Source: Fimbriimonadaceae bacterium
GTDB taxonomy: Bacteria > Armatimonadota > UBA10988
Reading direction: 5' to 3'
DNA: 64,000 bases
Assembly: GCA_020850355.1 (NCBI GenBank)
Contig: JADZEX010000011.1
Coordinates: 1-64,000 of the forward strand
In this document: positions 17,501-25,181 of the stretch, in pieces
How positions within the stretch are numbered: the stretch's first letter is position 1
Layout: each line of letters opens with the position of its first letter
The notes under the pieces: generated by a model
Told to the model about the DNA's origin: nothing
Databases searched by the model: none
The model's input: only the letters and a program-made list of their open reading frames with translations
Position numbers and translations under genes: made by a program

Positions 17501-17554
17501 GGCAGCAGCCGGATCGGCGGCACGACCGGCGGCGGGACCACGGTAGGAGGATAG
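14513..17554 (+). CDS. Large exported heparinase II/III-family polysaccharide lyase
   Basis: A 1013-residue secreted protein (signal MRAALVLLLTTLAVSAAP). The N-terminal third holds two similar jelly-roll-like modules. Each contains a DYYG...DFSGWRTIRLPL-type stretch (about 100-130 and 240-270), as in carbohydrate-binding domains. Then comes an alpha-barrel like heparinase II/III N-termini (HWNTLGDAYWASGDEKYARE, NTLTWRTIEAGIR, GNWVTMECNGLGH). The C-terminal beta domain carries the conserved GTGHQHEDMLSIFLYGLGR and GGTYSYD. Family enzymes cleave uronic-acid polymers by beta-elimination. The length is well above the usual 600-700 because of the added modules. GGAG precedes the ATG. The next gene starts one base after the stop. 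Confidence 0.88.
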   Translation: MRAALVLLLTTLAVSAAPPEPLLLYRCEATSEAAGGELETANVQEGRGALRWRNHPQTPSLSFTRPPADWSGYHLLRFQLHNAVALPASFMVLAASENPDTEGPDYYGWQVPLNFTGWREITLPLTADVAARSPRGFKQIDSLTFSSAGWGQTPNPQADLLVDDLRLVYDPPRPGPRMTDAEFFAALDLTRPELAAVQTAVGQGDLAAARQALLQHFRSRPTPRWWFDWRDRPQRQPVTGGSDGWDYYGTSIKLDFSGWRTIRLPLAQFGASRQPIGWHQINDLQLSATYNDRRPDPATRVILDQIRLEGPTGTTVLADFESPADLARWPGLAATTEQVKSGRQAALWASLDQRGSIRSTPLRTDWSKDQALVLELWCAQPGNDVLTVIAESDTPNLKGADDVCRHLFGGFALGDDIDWTINKLPPTDPAFTREWTYSLNRFPHWNTLGDAYWASGDEKYAREWIAQMRDWVEDHPYLLTGTGNNTLTWRTIEAGIRCSGSWPTALYRFLGSPSLTAEDLVVFLKSWIEHGHHLMRITVEHPEHGGNWVTMECNGLGHLGLLLPEARDAALWQRTAADRMAKELDAQVYPDGTQKELTTGYHQVARSNFVGLQKFAAFNGQQLAADYIAKLERMYRYNLLAMTPDGCLPPLNDAGYTAVLDSLKEAAELYGSDDYAWAASGGVSGQPPRIASVAFPYAGQYIMRSGWGRDDRYALFESGPYGTGHQHEDMLSIFLYGLGRVLLTEGGTYSYDASKYRRYVLGTWAHNTALVDGQGQQRGRVRETYETAQPCANLWASGQLFDAADGRYEWGYGNQRDIAVPHERTVVFVKPDYWVVLDRFLGAGPHRYDVLWNLNNQRAEQDASSRAAWGSDAAVANLLVVPSRAAPQMGLDIVVGREDPPLGFAPASRRQPVPCLDYQFSGTGPQTVAWVLRPFRGQRPAVTVSCRDEQGGTLIEVRADGGVDRVWVAPRGLRPQVELDGFRGQAAVVVSRRGADGSSRIGGTTGGGTTVGG

Positions 17555-17555
17555 C

Positions 17556-18437
17556 ATGGAGCTGGATCGCCGGCAGTTCGTCGGCTCGCTGGTCGCCGGG
17601 GCGGCGGCCGCCGGCCTGGGTCGCGCGCAGGACAACGCCCCGCCCACCTCGCCGACGGCCACCGTGCCGCTCGGCAAGTCAGGCGTACGGTGCTCCTTCG
17701 TCGGCCTGGGCACCGGCGTGCGCGGCTGGCAGCAGCAGTCCAACGCCACCCGCATGGGGATCGCCAAGTTCACGCAGATCGTCCGCCACTGCTACGATCA
17801 GGGCGTGCGCCTGTTCGACGTCGCCGACCTTTACGGGACGCACTCCTTCCTGAAACAGGCCCTGGCCGGGCTCCCGCGCGACAGCTACACCATCCAGAGC
17901 AAGATCTGGTTCCGCCCCGAAGGAATGCCCGCGCCGGTGACCGACGCCACCGCTGCGGTTGAGCGCTTCCTGCAGGAGCTGGGCACCGACTACATCGACA
18001 CCCTGCTGTTGCACTGCACCGTCCAAAGCGGTTGGGTCGACGATCTGGCGGTGCTGCGCGACCAACTGACGAAGTGCCGCGAGCGCGGGCTGATTCGCGC
18101 CCACGGCACCAGTTGCCACAGCTTCCCGGCCCTGCAGTCGGCGGCCGGCAGCGACTGGGTGCAGGTGCAGTTGGCGCGGGTCAACCACAAGCGCGTGCTG
18201 ATGGACCACTCGCCCGAGGCCATCGCCGAACACCTGCGAGCCATGCGCGCCGCTGGGCGGGGCGTGATCGGCATGAAGCTGTTCGGCGAGGGGCGCTTCA
18301 AGACCGTCGAGGACCGCGAGGCCAGCCTGCGCTTCGTGCTGCAACAACGCTGTCTCGACGCGATGGTGATCGGCTTCGAGGAAACCAGTCACGTCGACGA
18401 AACCCTGGCGCTGCTGCAGCGGCTGCTGGCAACCTGA
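17556..18437 (+). CDS. Aldo/keto reductase with a Tat-type signal
   Basis: A 293-residue aldo/keto reductase whose N-terminus (DRRQFVGSLVAGAAAAGLG) looks like a Tat signal, so the enzyme may be exported folded with its cofactor. AKR active-site residues are traceable: Asp in LFDVADLYG, Tyr of the same motif, Lys in IQSKIWF, and His in TLLLHCT. The C-terminal Rossmann-binding segment is CLDAMVIGFE. AGGAGGATAGC precedes the ATG, and it lies one base after the lyase gene, so the two are translated from one message. It could reduce a sugar aldehyde released by the lyase, though this is inference from position. Confidence 0.85.
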   Translation: MELDRRQFVGSLVAGAAAAGLGRAQDNAPPTSPTATVPLGKSGVRCSFVGLGTGVRGWQQQSNATRMGIAKFTQIVRHCYDQGVRLFDVADLYGTHSFLKQALAGLPRDSYTIQSKIWFRPEGMPAPVTDATAAVERFLQELGTDYIDTLLLHCTVQSGWVDDLAVLRDQLTKCRERGLIRAHGTSCHSFPALQSAAGSDWVQVQLARVNHKRVLMDHSPEAIAEHLRAMRAAGRGVIGMKLFGEGRFKTVEDREASLRFVLQQRCLDAMVIGFEETSHVDETLALLQRLLAT

Positions 18438-18499
18438 CGAGAGGGGTGGGCCTCGGCTGGGCGAAGGTGACGCGACAGTTTGGACAAGGAGGCGGTACG

Positions 18500-18919
18500 G
18501 TGGGATACCTGCTCTCGGAGTTGACGGGCCCGCTCATGAAGAGCTGGTTCGACGCGGCGTTCATCGACTGCAGACTCGACCGGGACGGCGATCTGGTCGT
18601 CGAGTCGCGCATCAAGATCATCGTCACGCCGCACGCTGACCGCAAGCTGATCCACTTCTTCGCGCTGTTCAGCGTGCAGTGCGACCGGCTGGCGGTGCTG
18701 GAGGTCTGCAACCGCTTCAACCGCCAACTGGTGATGGTGCGGGCGTCGGTGCTCAACGACCAGTTGGACGGCGGCAGTTGGCGGCTGATGTTCGACCACG
18801 AGAAGTACCTGCTGGAATCCGAGGCCTTGGACCCGAAGCACCTCGTCCGGCTGGTGCGCAAGCTCGAAGAGGTGATTGTCGGCGGCATCCTGGAAGTGGA
18901 CGACGATGACCTCTTCTGA
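18500..18919 (+). CDS. YbjN domain protein, GTG start
   Basis: A 139-residue soluble protein with the YbjN/type III chaperone-like fold pattern: KIIVTPHADRKLIHFFALFS strand pair, LEVCNRFNRQLVMVRASVL, and a C-terminal HLVRLVRKLEEVIVGGI helix. YbjN-like proteins are small and cytoplasmic, often of unknown function, and some are proposed to act as chaperones or sensory regulators. No ATG fits. GTG at 18500 has AAGGAGG with 7-nt spacing, which fixes the start. Its last 14 nt overlap the SDR gene that follows. Confidence 0.75.
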   Translation: MGYLLSELTGPLMKSWFDAAFIDCRLDRDGDLVVESRIKIIVTPHADRKLIHFFALFSVQCDRLAVLEVCNRFNRQLVMVRASVLNDQLDGGSWRLMFDHEKYLLESEALDPKHLVRLVRKLEEVIVGGILEVDDDDLF

Positions 18920-19637
18920 GCCGCTGCTGGCAGGCCGCACGGCCATCGTGACCGGCGCCGGCAAGGGGATCGGCCGCGCCGTCAGCAAGGCCCTGTTGGC
19001 CGCCGGCGCCAGCGTGGTGGGAGTCGCGCGGACCGCGGCCGATCTGGCGGCCGTGGCTGCCGAGGTCGGCGACCTGCCGTTCGACCCGCAAGTCGGCGAT
19101 GTCTGCGACGAGGCGGTGGTGGAGCGCGTCTTCGCGCAGGTCGACGCCACCTATCCGCGGCTCGACATCCTGGTCAACAACGCCGGCCAGGCGCCGTTCG
19201 GCTCGATCTGCGAGCTCGCCCCGGCGCGCTTTCGGGAGTGTCTGGAGCTGAACATCTGGGCCGCCTTCTTGTGGACGCAGCAAGCCGTGCGGCGAATGCG
19301 CGACGGCGGCGGCGGCAAGATCGTCAACATCGGATCGGTGCGCAGCCACTGGACCGAGGCCGGCGACGCCGGGGCCTACAACGCCAGCAAGTTTGGGCTG
19401 CGCGGGTTCACCGAGTCGGTCGCCCGCGAGTTGCAGGGCAGCGGGCTGCGGATCGCCGTCAGCCTGATCTGCCCTGGCCTGGTGGACACGCCGCTGGTCA
19501 ACCCGCAGGGCCGCGAGTTGCCGCACGCGCTGCAGGCGGAGCAGATTGCGCGGGCCGTGCTGCACACGGTCAGCGCCCCGCTGGATGTCAACGTCTACGA
19601 CACCATCGTGATGTCGACCAGCCAGCGGCCCTGGTAG
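18906..19637 (+). CDS. Short-chain dehydrogenase/reductase
   Basis: A 243-residue classical SDR with all landmarks: TGAGKGIG (TGxxxGxG cofactor loop), NNAG in ILVNNAGQAP, Ser in NIGSVRSHW, and YNASK (YxxxK). It is cytoplasmic and uses NAD(P)H; the substrate is unknown. It is encoded in the same plus-strand run as the aldo/keto reductase and overlaps the YbjN gene by 14 nt, with GGAAGTGGA upstream of the ATG. The next epimerase begins 15 bp after its stop. Confidence 0.9.
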   Translation: MTSSEPLLAGRTAIVTGAGKGIGRAVSKALLAAGASVVGVARTAADLAAVAAEVGDLPFDPQVGDVCDEAVVERVFAQVDATYPRLDILVNNAGQAPFGSICELAPARFRECLELNIWAAFLWTQQAVRRMRDGGGGKIVNIGSVRSHWTEAGDAGAYNASKFGLRGFTESVARELQGSGLRIAVSLICPGLVDTPLVNPQGRELPHALQAEQIARAVLHTVSAPLDVNVYDTIVMSTSQRPW

Positions 19638-19652
19638 TGGAGGTCACCAGCG

Positions 19653-20501
19653 ATGCAGATTGCCATCACCGGCGCCGCCGGACATCTCGGCTCGCACCTC
19701 GTCGAACAGCTTGTCGCCAGCGGCCTGACCGACCTGCTGCGGATTGACCTGCTGCCGCTGCCGGCGGGCCCGGGCCTTGCGCGGCAGGCCGATCTCAGCG
19801 ATCCAACGGCGTGCCTCGCCGCGCTGGACGGCGCCGAGGTGCTGGTCCACGCCGCCTCGATCCATCCCTGGAAGCCGTACACCGACCAGCAGTACCTGGA
19901 CCTCAACGTCCGGGCAACCTGGCAGGTCTACAGCGCGGCCCGCGCGGTCGGGGTGCGGCGGGTGGTGTTGTGCAGCAGCATCGCCGCGTCGGGGTACCGG
20001 CTGGACCCGGCCTGGTGGCCGGTCGACGAGAGCCGCTGCGCGACCGGCAACGACATCTACGCCTTTACGAAGCACGCCCAGGAGGACGTCGCGCGCTGGT
20101 TCGCGGCCAACCACGGCCTGCGAACCATCGCGCTGCGGCCGCCGGCGTTCATGCCGAAAGACCCGCTCAGCACCGGCGCCGGGCTGCTCGGCTGCTTCAC
20201 CCTGGTCGACGACATCGCCGCGGCGCACCTCGCCGCGGTGCAGGCGGCCGACCCGCCCGAGCTCTTCACGCCCTGCTTCGTGACCAACCCGCTGCCCTAC
20301 ACCACGGCCGACCTGCCGCTGCCGGCCGACCTCTGGGACCTCGCCGACCGCCACTTCGCCGGCGTCAAGGCCTGGTTCGCCGCGCGCGGCAACTACAGTT
20401 TCTGGCTGCCCGCAGTCTACGACACCCGGCGCGCCCGCGAGCTGTTGGGCTGGACCCCGCACTGGTCGTTCGAGCGCTGGTGGGCCGCCAACCGCGACTG
20501 A
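19653..20501 (+). CDS. NAD(P)-dependent epimerase/dehydratase
   Basis: A 282-residue extended SDR: MQIAITGAAGHLGSH carries the GxxGxxG motif, VLVHAASIHPW and LCSSIAASG supply the substrate-site Ser, and YAFTK is the YxxxK. It is shorter than typical GalE-like enzymes, and the C-terminal WTPHWSFERWW is characteristic of uronate dehydrogenase or epimerase-like proteins. It may oxidise or epimerise uronic acids released by the upstream lyase, but this is inferred from context. GGAGG lies nine bases before the ATG. Confidence 0.85.
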   Translation: MQIAITGAAGHLGSHLVEQLVASGLTDLLRIDLLPLPAGPGLARQADLSDPTACLAALDGAEVLVHAASIHPWKPYTDQQYLDLNVRATWQVYSAARAVGVRRVVLCSSIAASGYRLDPAWWPVDESRCATGNDIYAFTKHAQEDVARWFAANHGLRTIALRPPAFMPKDPLSTGAGLLGCFTLVDDIAAAHLAAVQAADPPELFTPCFVTNPLPYTTADLPLPADLWDLADRHFAGVKAWFAARGNYSFWLPAVYDTRRARELLGWTPHWSFERWWAANRD

Positions 20502-20558
20502 GCAGCGACGCAGGAACGCCGCGCCGCGGGGCCAAGTCTGTCTGACGGGAGGCCCCCG

Positions 20559-21866
20559 ATGCACCTCTGGTGGCTGGGACTTAGTCTGCTCGCGCCGACG
20601 GTCGAAGAGGTCGTCGAAACCGTCGACCTGGCGCCCGTCTGGGCCGGTCATCCGGTCGGGTTCGCGCTGCTCACCGCGGGCGACCGGCAGTGGGTGGCGT
20701 ACTATGCGGCCGACCGGCAGTTGACCGTGGCCGAGCGCGTCCTGCCGGGCGGCGCCTGGTCCTTCACGCGGCTCGACACCGCCGTCGGCTGGGACAGCCA
20801 CAACTACGTCACGCTGGCCATCGACGACGCGGGCCACCTGCATCTGTCGGGCAACATGCACGTCGTACCGCTGATCTACTACCGCACGACGCGCCCGCGG
20901 GAGGCCGCCAGTCTGCAGCGGGTCGCGCAGATGGTCGGCTCGCAGGAACTGCGCACGACCTACCCGCGCTTCTTCCGCGGGCCCGCCAACGAGTTCATCT
21001 TCACCTACCGCGACGGCTCCAGCGGCAACGGCAACCAGATCTACAACGTCTGGGACCACGCCACGCAGACCTGGAGCCGCCTGCTGGACCAGCCGCTGTG
21101 CGACGGGCAGGGCGAGCGGAACGCCTACCTGGACGGCCCGACCCAGGGACCCGACGGCTTCTTTCACCTGGTCTGGGTTTGGCGCGAGACTGGCGACGCC
21201 GCGACCAACCACGACCCCAGCTACGCCCGCAGCCGCGACCTGCGACACTGGACCCGCAGCGACGGTACGCCGCTGAAGCTGCCGATCACCCTCGCCACGG
21301 GCGAGATCGTCGACCCGATCCCGGTCGGCGGCGGCGTGATCAACGGCAATGTCAAGTATGGCTGGGACGCCCAGCAGCGGCCGATCGTGAGCTACCACAA
21401 GTACGACGCGGCGGGCTTCGTGCAGGCCTACTGCGCGCGCCTCGAGGAAGGCCGCTGGCGGATCGTGCAGGTCAGCGACTGGGACTACCGCTGGGCCTTC
21501 GGCGGCGGCGGGTCGATCCCGTTCGAGATCCGCGTCGGGGCGGTGCGGCCGGAACCCGATGGCACGCTGGCGCTGGGCTATGGCCACCCGAAGGCCGGCA
21601 GCGGCACCTGGCGCCTGGACCCGCAGACCCTGCGGCCGATTGGTAAGGTCGAACCGAAGTCGACCACGCCCGCCAGCCTCGGCAAGATCGAGGGCAGTTA
21701 CCCCGGCCTGCAGGTCCGCACCGGCGGCGACGCCGGCAGCAGCGGTGAGGCGGGCGGGCGCTATCTGCTGCGCTGGGAGACCCTCGGCCCGAACCGCGAC
21801 CGGCCGCGTGCGGAGGCTCCGCCGCCGAGCCAGTTGCGGCTGCTGAAGCTGCGCCTGCCGCAGTGA
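20559..21866 (+). CDS. Exported BNR-4 type propeller, PL24/PL25-like lyase candidate
   Basis: A 435-residue protein with a short hydrophobic N-terminus (MHLWWLGLSLLA), probably exported. It matches the BNR repeat-containing family that forms a seven-bladed propeller and includes ulvan lyases: WDSHNYVTLAIDDAGHLHLS with two histidines, GNMHVVPLIYYRT, TYPRFFRG, FTYRDGSSGNGNQ, and later VKYGWDAQQRPIVSYHK. The His residues are those used in the lyase subfamilies, but activity cannot be assigned by eye. GGGAGGCCCCC precedes the ATG. It ends only 3 bp from the convergent serpin gene. Confidence 0.8.
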   Translation: MHLWWLGLSLLAPTVEEVVETVDLAPVWAGHPVGFALLTAGDRQWVAYYAADRQLTVAERVLPGGAWSFTRLDTAVGWDSHNYVTLAIDDAGHLHLSGNMHVVPLIYYRTTRPREAASLQRVAQMVGSQELRTTYPRFFRGPANEFIFTYRDGSSGNGNQIYNVWDHATQTWSRLLDQPLCDGQGERNAYLDGPTQGPDGFFHLVWVWRETGDAATNHDPSYARSRDLRHWTRSDGTPLKLPITLATGEIVDPIPVGGGVINGNVKYGWDAQQRPIVSYHKYDAAGFVQAYCARLEEGRWRIVQVSDWDYRWAFGGGGSIPFEIRVGAVRPEPDGTLALGYGHPKAGSGTWRLDPQTLRPIGKVEPKSTTPASLGKIEGSYPGLQVRTGGDAGSSGEAGGRYLLRWETLGPNRDRPRAEAPPPSQLRLLKLRLPQ

Positions 21867-21869
21867 CGG

Positions 21870-23162
21870 CTACTCGGTGGTCGGGTCGACCAGGCGTCCG
21901 ACGAACAGCACGGCGCCGGTCGGGCGGTCGCGGATCAGGTAGAGGAACGGCCGGTCGGCGCGGACCGACACGGGCTCTTCGGGCACGCTGGTGATCCCAC
22001 CGACGACCCCCGTGGCCGCCGCGGCTTCGGTCCCGGCCTCGTCGACGTTCACATAGGCTTGTTGCACCACCGCCGTCAGCACCAGATTGCGGGTGCCGTC
22101 GATCCCGGAGAAGTCGGCCTCGCCCGGGTCGAAGGCAGCGCGCAGGCCGAGGGCCTGGAGGCTTGGGATCAAGGCCAGGTTGGTGCGCGTGCTGAACCGC
22201 GGCAACGCCAGGGCGATCGGTCGCGGCGCGAGCGCGCCGACCGTCCGCTGCAGCCACTCCGGGTCGAGTTGCGCTGCCACCGCGGCGAACTGGCCGGCTG
22301 CCGGGAGCAGCAGCAGCAGCGCCAACTGACCGTCGGCGTAGGGCACCTCGACGGCTTGCCAGTTGGCGCCGGCGGCGTACGCCAGGCTGGCGGTCTGCTG
22401 CATCAGCGGCGCGCTGACGCGACTGCCGTCGAGCCGAGTGAACGGAGCCGCGGCCGTCGCCGCAGGGTCGAACGGACTGCTCCAGGGCGCCAGGAAGTAG
22501 ATCGCGTTGGTCAACACGAACCGCGTCAGCGAGTCGATGCTGCCTTCAGGGAGCAGGTCGCGGATCTTCTGGGCGGTCTGCTGGCTGACCCAGTCGTTGA
22601 TCGTCCGGCGCGCTGGTTCGGGCGCGGCGGCGAAGTCAAGCGGCCGCAGGCCGGCGCCATAGTGCAGCGCCAGGACGTCCAAGAAGGCGTCCTGGAAGGT
22701 GTAGCCTTGCTGCCCCCAGAGCGCGTTGGCGAGGCTCAGTTGGAAGCCCGCACCGCCCCGCGAGGCGCTCGCGCGGCTGGCCAGTTCGAGGTCCAGCCGG
22801 TTGCAGGCCGGGTGCAATCGCGCCGTCGGCAGCTCAAAGTGCAGCGCCGCGGCGAGCTCGCTGGCGGTCGTCGTGCGGGCCCCAGCCAAGACCTGGGCAA
22901 AGGCCAGCGAAATGCTGTGGGGCGAGTAGAACAGATTCGTCCCGCCCGGCTGCTCGTCGTAGAAGTCGCAGGCGAAGGCCAGGTTGGCCGCGGTCAACGC
23001 CGCCAGGTCGCCCGGCGCGACGGCCGGGTTGGTCTGGCGGTCGAGCCGGCTGGCAACCAGTCCCGGGTCGCGCGCCGGCGCCGCCGCCCCGCCGCTGCAG
23101 CCGCCCACCTGCAGGCTGCACACCGCGCAGCCCACCATCGTCAGCCACCACCCGTGTCGCAT
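21870..23162 (-). CDS. Serpin lipoprotein (serine/cysteine protease inhibitor)
   Basis: A 430-residue protein. The signal ends near LQVGGC (probable lipidation Cys), so the inhibitor is likely tethered at a membrane surface. The serpin fold is recognisable throughout: NLFYSPHSISLAFAQVLAGA, SLANALWGQQGY, FVLTNAIYFLAPW, VEVPYADGQLALLLLLP, LPRFSTRTNLALIPSLQALG. The reactive-centre hinge reads DEAGTEAAAATG, and the end reads ADRPFLYLIRDRPTGAVLFVGR. The small-residue hinge (GTEAAAATG) is typical of inhibitory serpins. The P1 residue cannot be fixed, but lies in the VVGGITSVPEEP stretch. The start is at 23162 with GGGAG 7 nt upstream. Confidence 0.93.
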   Translation of the reverse strand: MRHGWWLTMVGCAVCSLQVGGCSGGAAAPARDPGLVASRLDRQTNPAVAPGDLAALTAANLAFACDFYDEQPGGTNLFYSPHSISLAFAQVLAGARTTTASELAAALHFELPTARLHPACNRLDLELASRASASRGGAGFQLSLANALWGQQGYTFQDAFLDVLALHYGAGLRPLDFAAAPEPARRTINDWVSQQTAQKIRDLLPEGSIDSLTRFVLTNAIYFLAPWSSPFDPAATAAAPFTRLDGSRVSAPLMQQTASLAYAAGANWQAVEVPYADGQLALLLLLPAAGQFAAVAAQLDPEWLQRTVGALAPRPIALALPRFSTRTNLALIPSLQALGLRAAFDPGEADFSGIDGTRNLVLTAVVQQAYVNVDEAGTEAAAATGVVGGITSVPEEPVSVRADRPFLYLIRDRPTGAVLFVGRLVDPTTE

Positions 23163-23229
23163 CGGCCGACTCCCTTGCCAACCTGCAACGACGCGGCGCA
23201 GGGCTCTGTTCAACGGTCGGGGCGCGGCC

Positions 23230-24516
23230 CTACCAGGGCGGCAGCGTCAACTCGAGGCGCTGCTCGCCGCGCAGCACCGTCACCTTGACCGGGTCCTGCG
23301 GCCCCCAGGTGGTCCGCAGGAGGACCAGGAACCGCGATTCGTCGAGGTCAGCGGTCTGGCCACCGAGCTCGACGATCAGGTCGTTCTCGCGCAGGCCGGC
23401 GGCGGGGAGCACCTTCTGGGCGTTGCCGAAGAGCTTCCGTACCCGCAGCGCCAGGCGGTCGGCGGCGAGACCCCGCGCGGCTCTCTCGTCCGTCGTCAGC
23501 GGCGTCGTCTGAAGGCCGTGCCGCAGACCGGCCCAGCTCGAGGCCCGCCAGGCCAGGTCGGACTGGCGCCAGTTGCCACTCAGATGCAGCGGCACGTCGA
23601 GCACCGGCAGACCGCGTCGCACCTGCGCCAGGACGGTCGTTGTGGCCGGCAGGTGGTGCAGCACCCATTGCAGGTCGGCGAGGGAGGTCAACGGCTGGCC
23701 GTGCAGCGCGATCAGCTCGTCGCCCACCTCCAGACCGGCGCGGTTGGCCGGCGAGTCGGGCAGCACCCCACGGATCCGCCGACCATCGTCGAGGTCGATC
23801 TGCAGGCCTATCGTCTCAGGCAACGGGTAGACGTACAGGTCGGCCGGCCGCAAGGTGCCGGCGTTCCACTGCGTCAGGATCTGCTGCTCGCGGATCATGT
23901 GGCAGTGGATGCAGGCGCGCCGATTGACCGGGTTGACGTTCCGCTCGGCCAGCCCCGGCATCTGCTCGGGCACCGCCCAGGCCGGCGCCGGGCCGGTCTT
24001 GGCCGCCAACTGGGCCGCGTTGCCGGGGTAGCGGCGGTGGAGTTCGAGGGCTCGCTCCAGCGCCTTCTGCGCGGCAGCCAGCGAGTGCAGGTTGTCGGAG
24101 TTGCCGGCATTGCCGTTGCGCGAACCGTAGCGGCCGTAGATCGTCCCGTCGGCGTTCAGCATGAAGACCATCGTCGAGTTGTCGAGGTCGAACTGGAACA
24201 ACCGCAAGTCGAGGCCCTGCCCCTTGATCACGCGGACGCAGACGAACTGCTGCTCGACCGCCAGCAGCTCCGGCGTGGGGTGCGTCAGCGCGGCGTCGAG
24301 TTTGCTGCCCGCGGGACAAGGCACGCAGCGCAGCACCACCAGCAGCGGCTTGCCGCTCTGCCGGGCCTGCTCCCGGGCCGCGGGCAGGTCGTCGTAGATC
24401 CAGTGCGGCGCCAGGTCGGGGTCCTGCAGCTCGGTCTGCAGCGCACTGCTGGCCGCCAGCAGCGCCACCGCCCCGAACGCCAGCCCGCAGAGCAGCGCGC
24501 GCCAGGCAGTCGACAT
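23230..24516 (-). CDS. Thioredoxin-like/PDZ protein with a CXXCH heme-type motif
   Basis: A 428-residue exported protein (signal about 1-25). Residues about 35-140 form a thioredoxin-like domain with C64-V-P-C67. CIHCH at 202-206 is a perfect c-type heme attachment motif, though it could bind metal instead. Two PDZ-like domains follow: GVLPDSPANRAGLEVGDELI near 250-270, and a second near the C-terminus (VLPAAGLRENDLIVELGG). The layout matches the Trx7/PDZ (seleno)protein family, and here cysteines replace any selenocysteine. Its job is probably periplasmic redox work, but the substrate is unknown. GAGGAG lies before the ATG. The next gene upstream in the operon is another thioredoxin-like protein. 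Confidence 0.8.
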   Translation of the reverse strand: MSTAWRALLCGLAFGAVALLAASSALQTELQDPDLAPHWIYDDLPAAREQARQSGKPLLVVLRCVPCPAGSKLDAALTHPTPELLAVEQQFVCVRVIKGQGLDLRLFQFDLDNSTMVFMLNADGTIYGRYGSRNGNAGNSDNLHSLAAAQKALERALELHRRYPGNAAQLAAKTGPAPAWAVPEQMPGLAERNVNPVNRRACIHCHMIREQQILTQWNAGTLRPADLYVYPLPETIGLQIDLDDGRRIRGVLPDSPANRAGLEVGDELIALHGQPLTSLADLQWVLHHLPATTTVLAQVRRGLPVLDVPLHLSGNWRQSDLAWRASSWAGLRHGLQTTPLTTDERAARGLAADRLALRVRKLFGNAQKVLPAAGLRENDLIVELGGQTADLDESRFLVLLRTTWGPQDPVKVTVLRGEQRLELTLPPW

Positions 24517-24537
24517 GCAAGGTCTCCTCGACGACGT

Positions 24538-25104
24538 TCAGTCGGCCGGCAGGATCTTGGCCAGGTCGGCCAGGATCCGATCGACCGCGGTGGCGGTCAG
24601 GTCGCCGGCCCGGAGGGCGTGGTTGGCGGCGACGGTGTGGGCCCGGTAGAGCACCACGGTGAGGTCGGCGGCGGCGGCCAGCTCGTAGCCGTCCGGCCCG
24701 GCCGGCTCGTCGATCGCCAGCACGGTGGTGGTCAGCCGCTGCCGTTCAGCCAGCTCCCGCAACTGCGCTTCGAGGCCGGTGGCATCGCTCAGAAAGACCG
24801 CGAAGCTGCCCAGCCGCTGCTCGCGATGGGCTGCCGTGGCGGCGTCGAGGCGTTGCAGGAAGGCCGCGGTCTGGTCGTTCACGGTGCGTGCGAAGACCAT
24901 CACCGTCGGTGCCCGACCGGCAGCGCAGACCAGGCAGTAGCGCTCGCCGGCGTGCTCGCCGGTGACGTTGAGCGGCTCGAAGGTGCCGGGCAGGGTCTCT
25001 CCAGGCTGCGGCCCAGAGCGCAGCTCCGCCTCCGCCAGGGCTGGCCATACGGCCAGCAGCGCCACGACGACCAACGTCTCAAGGCTCCGCCGGCAGGTCG
25101 GCAT
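24538..25104 (-). CDS. Exported thioredoxin-fold protein with a CXXC motif
   Basis: A 188-residue protein with a signal peptide (SLETLVVVALLAVWPALAEA). The body has a thioredoxin-like outline: FEPLNVTGEHAGERYCLVC (CLVC redox pair), a PTVMVFARTVNDQ strand, GSFAVFLSD, and a late DLTVVLYRAHTVAANHAL. Similar small proteins occur beside Trx7/PDZ proteins in Planctomycetota-like genomes. It lies 21 bp before the Trx7/PDZ gene in the same orientation, so the two are probably co-expressed and may exchange electrons. GAGGTGCCCG precedes the ATG. Confidence 0.72.
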   Translation of the reverse strand: MPTCRRSLETLVVVALLAVWPALAEAELRSGPQPGETLPGTFEPLNVTGEHAGERYCLVCAAGRAPTVMVFARTVNDQTAAFLQRLDAATAAHREQRLGSFAVFLSDATGLEAQLRELAERQRLTTTVLAIDEPAGPDGYELAAAADLTVVLYRAHTVAANHALRAGDLTATAVDRILADLAKILPAD

Positions 25105-25181
25105 CGGGCACCTCGTCCGCCGCCGTAGCGGCTCGGCGCCTGGCTTCGCCAGCGCGTCGGCGGATCCTTCGGCCGCTGCGG

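Noticed and set aside
22984-25128. Long plus-strand frame opposite the serpin and thioredoxin genes
   Set aside because: It has Arg/Gln-rich low-complexity translation and is antisense to genes with clear motifs.
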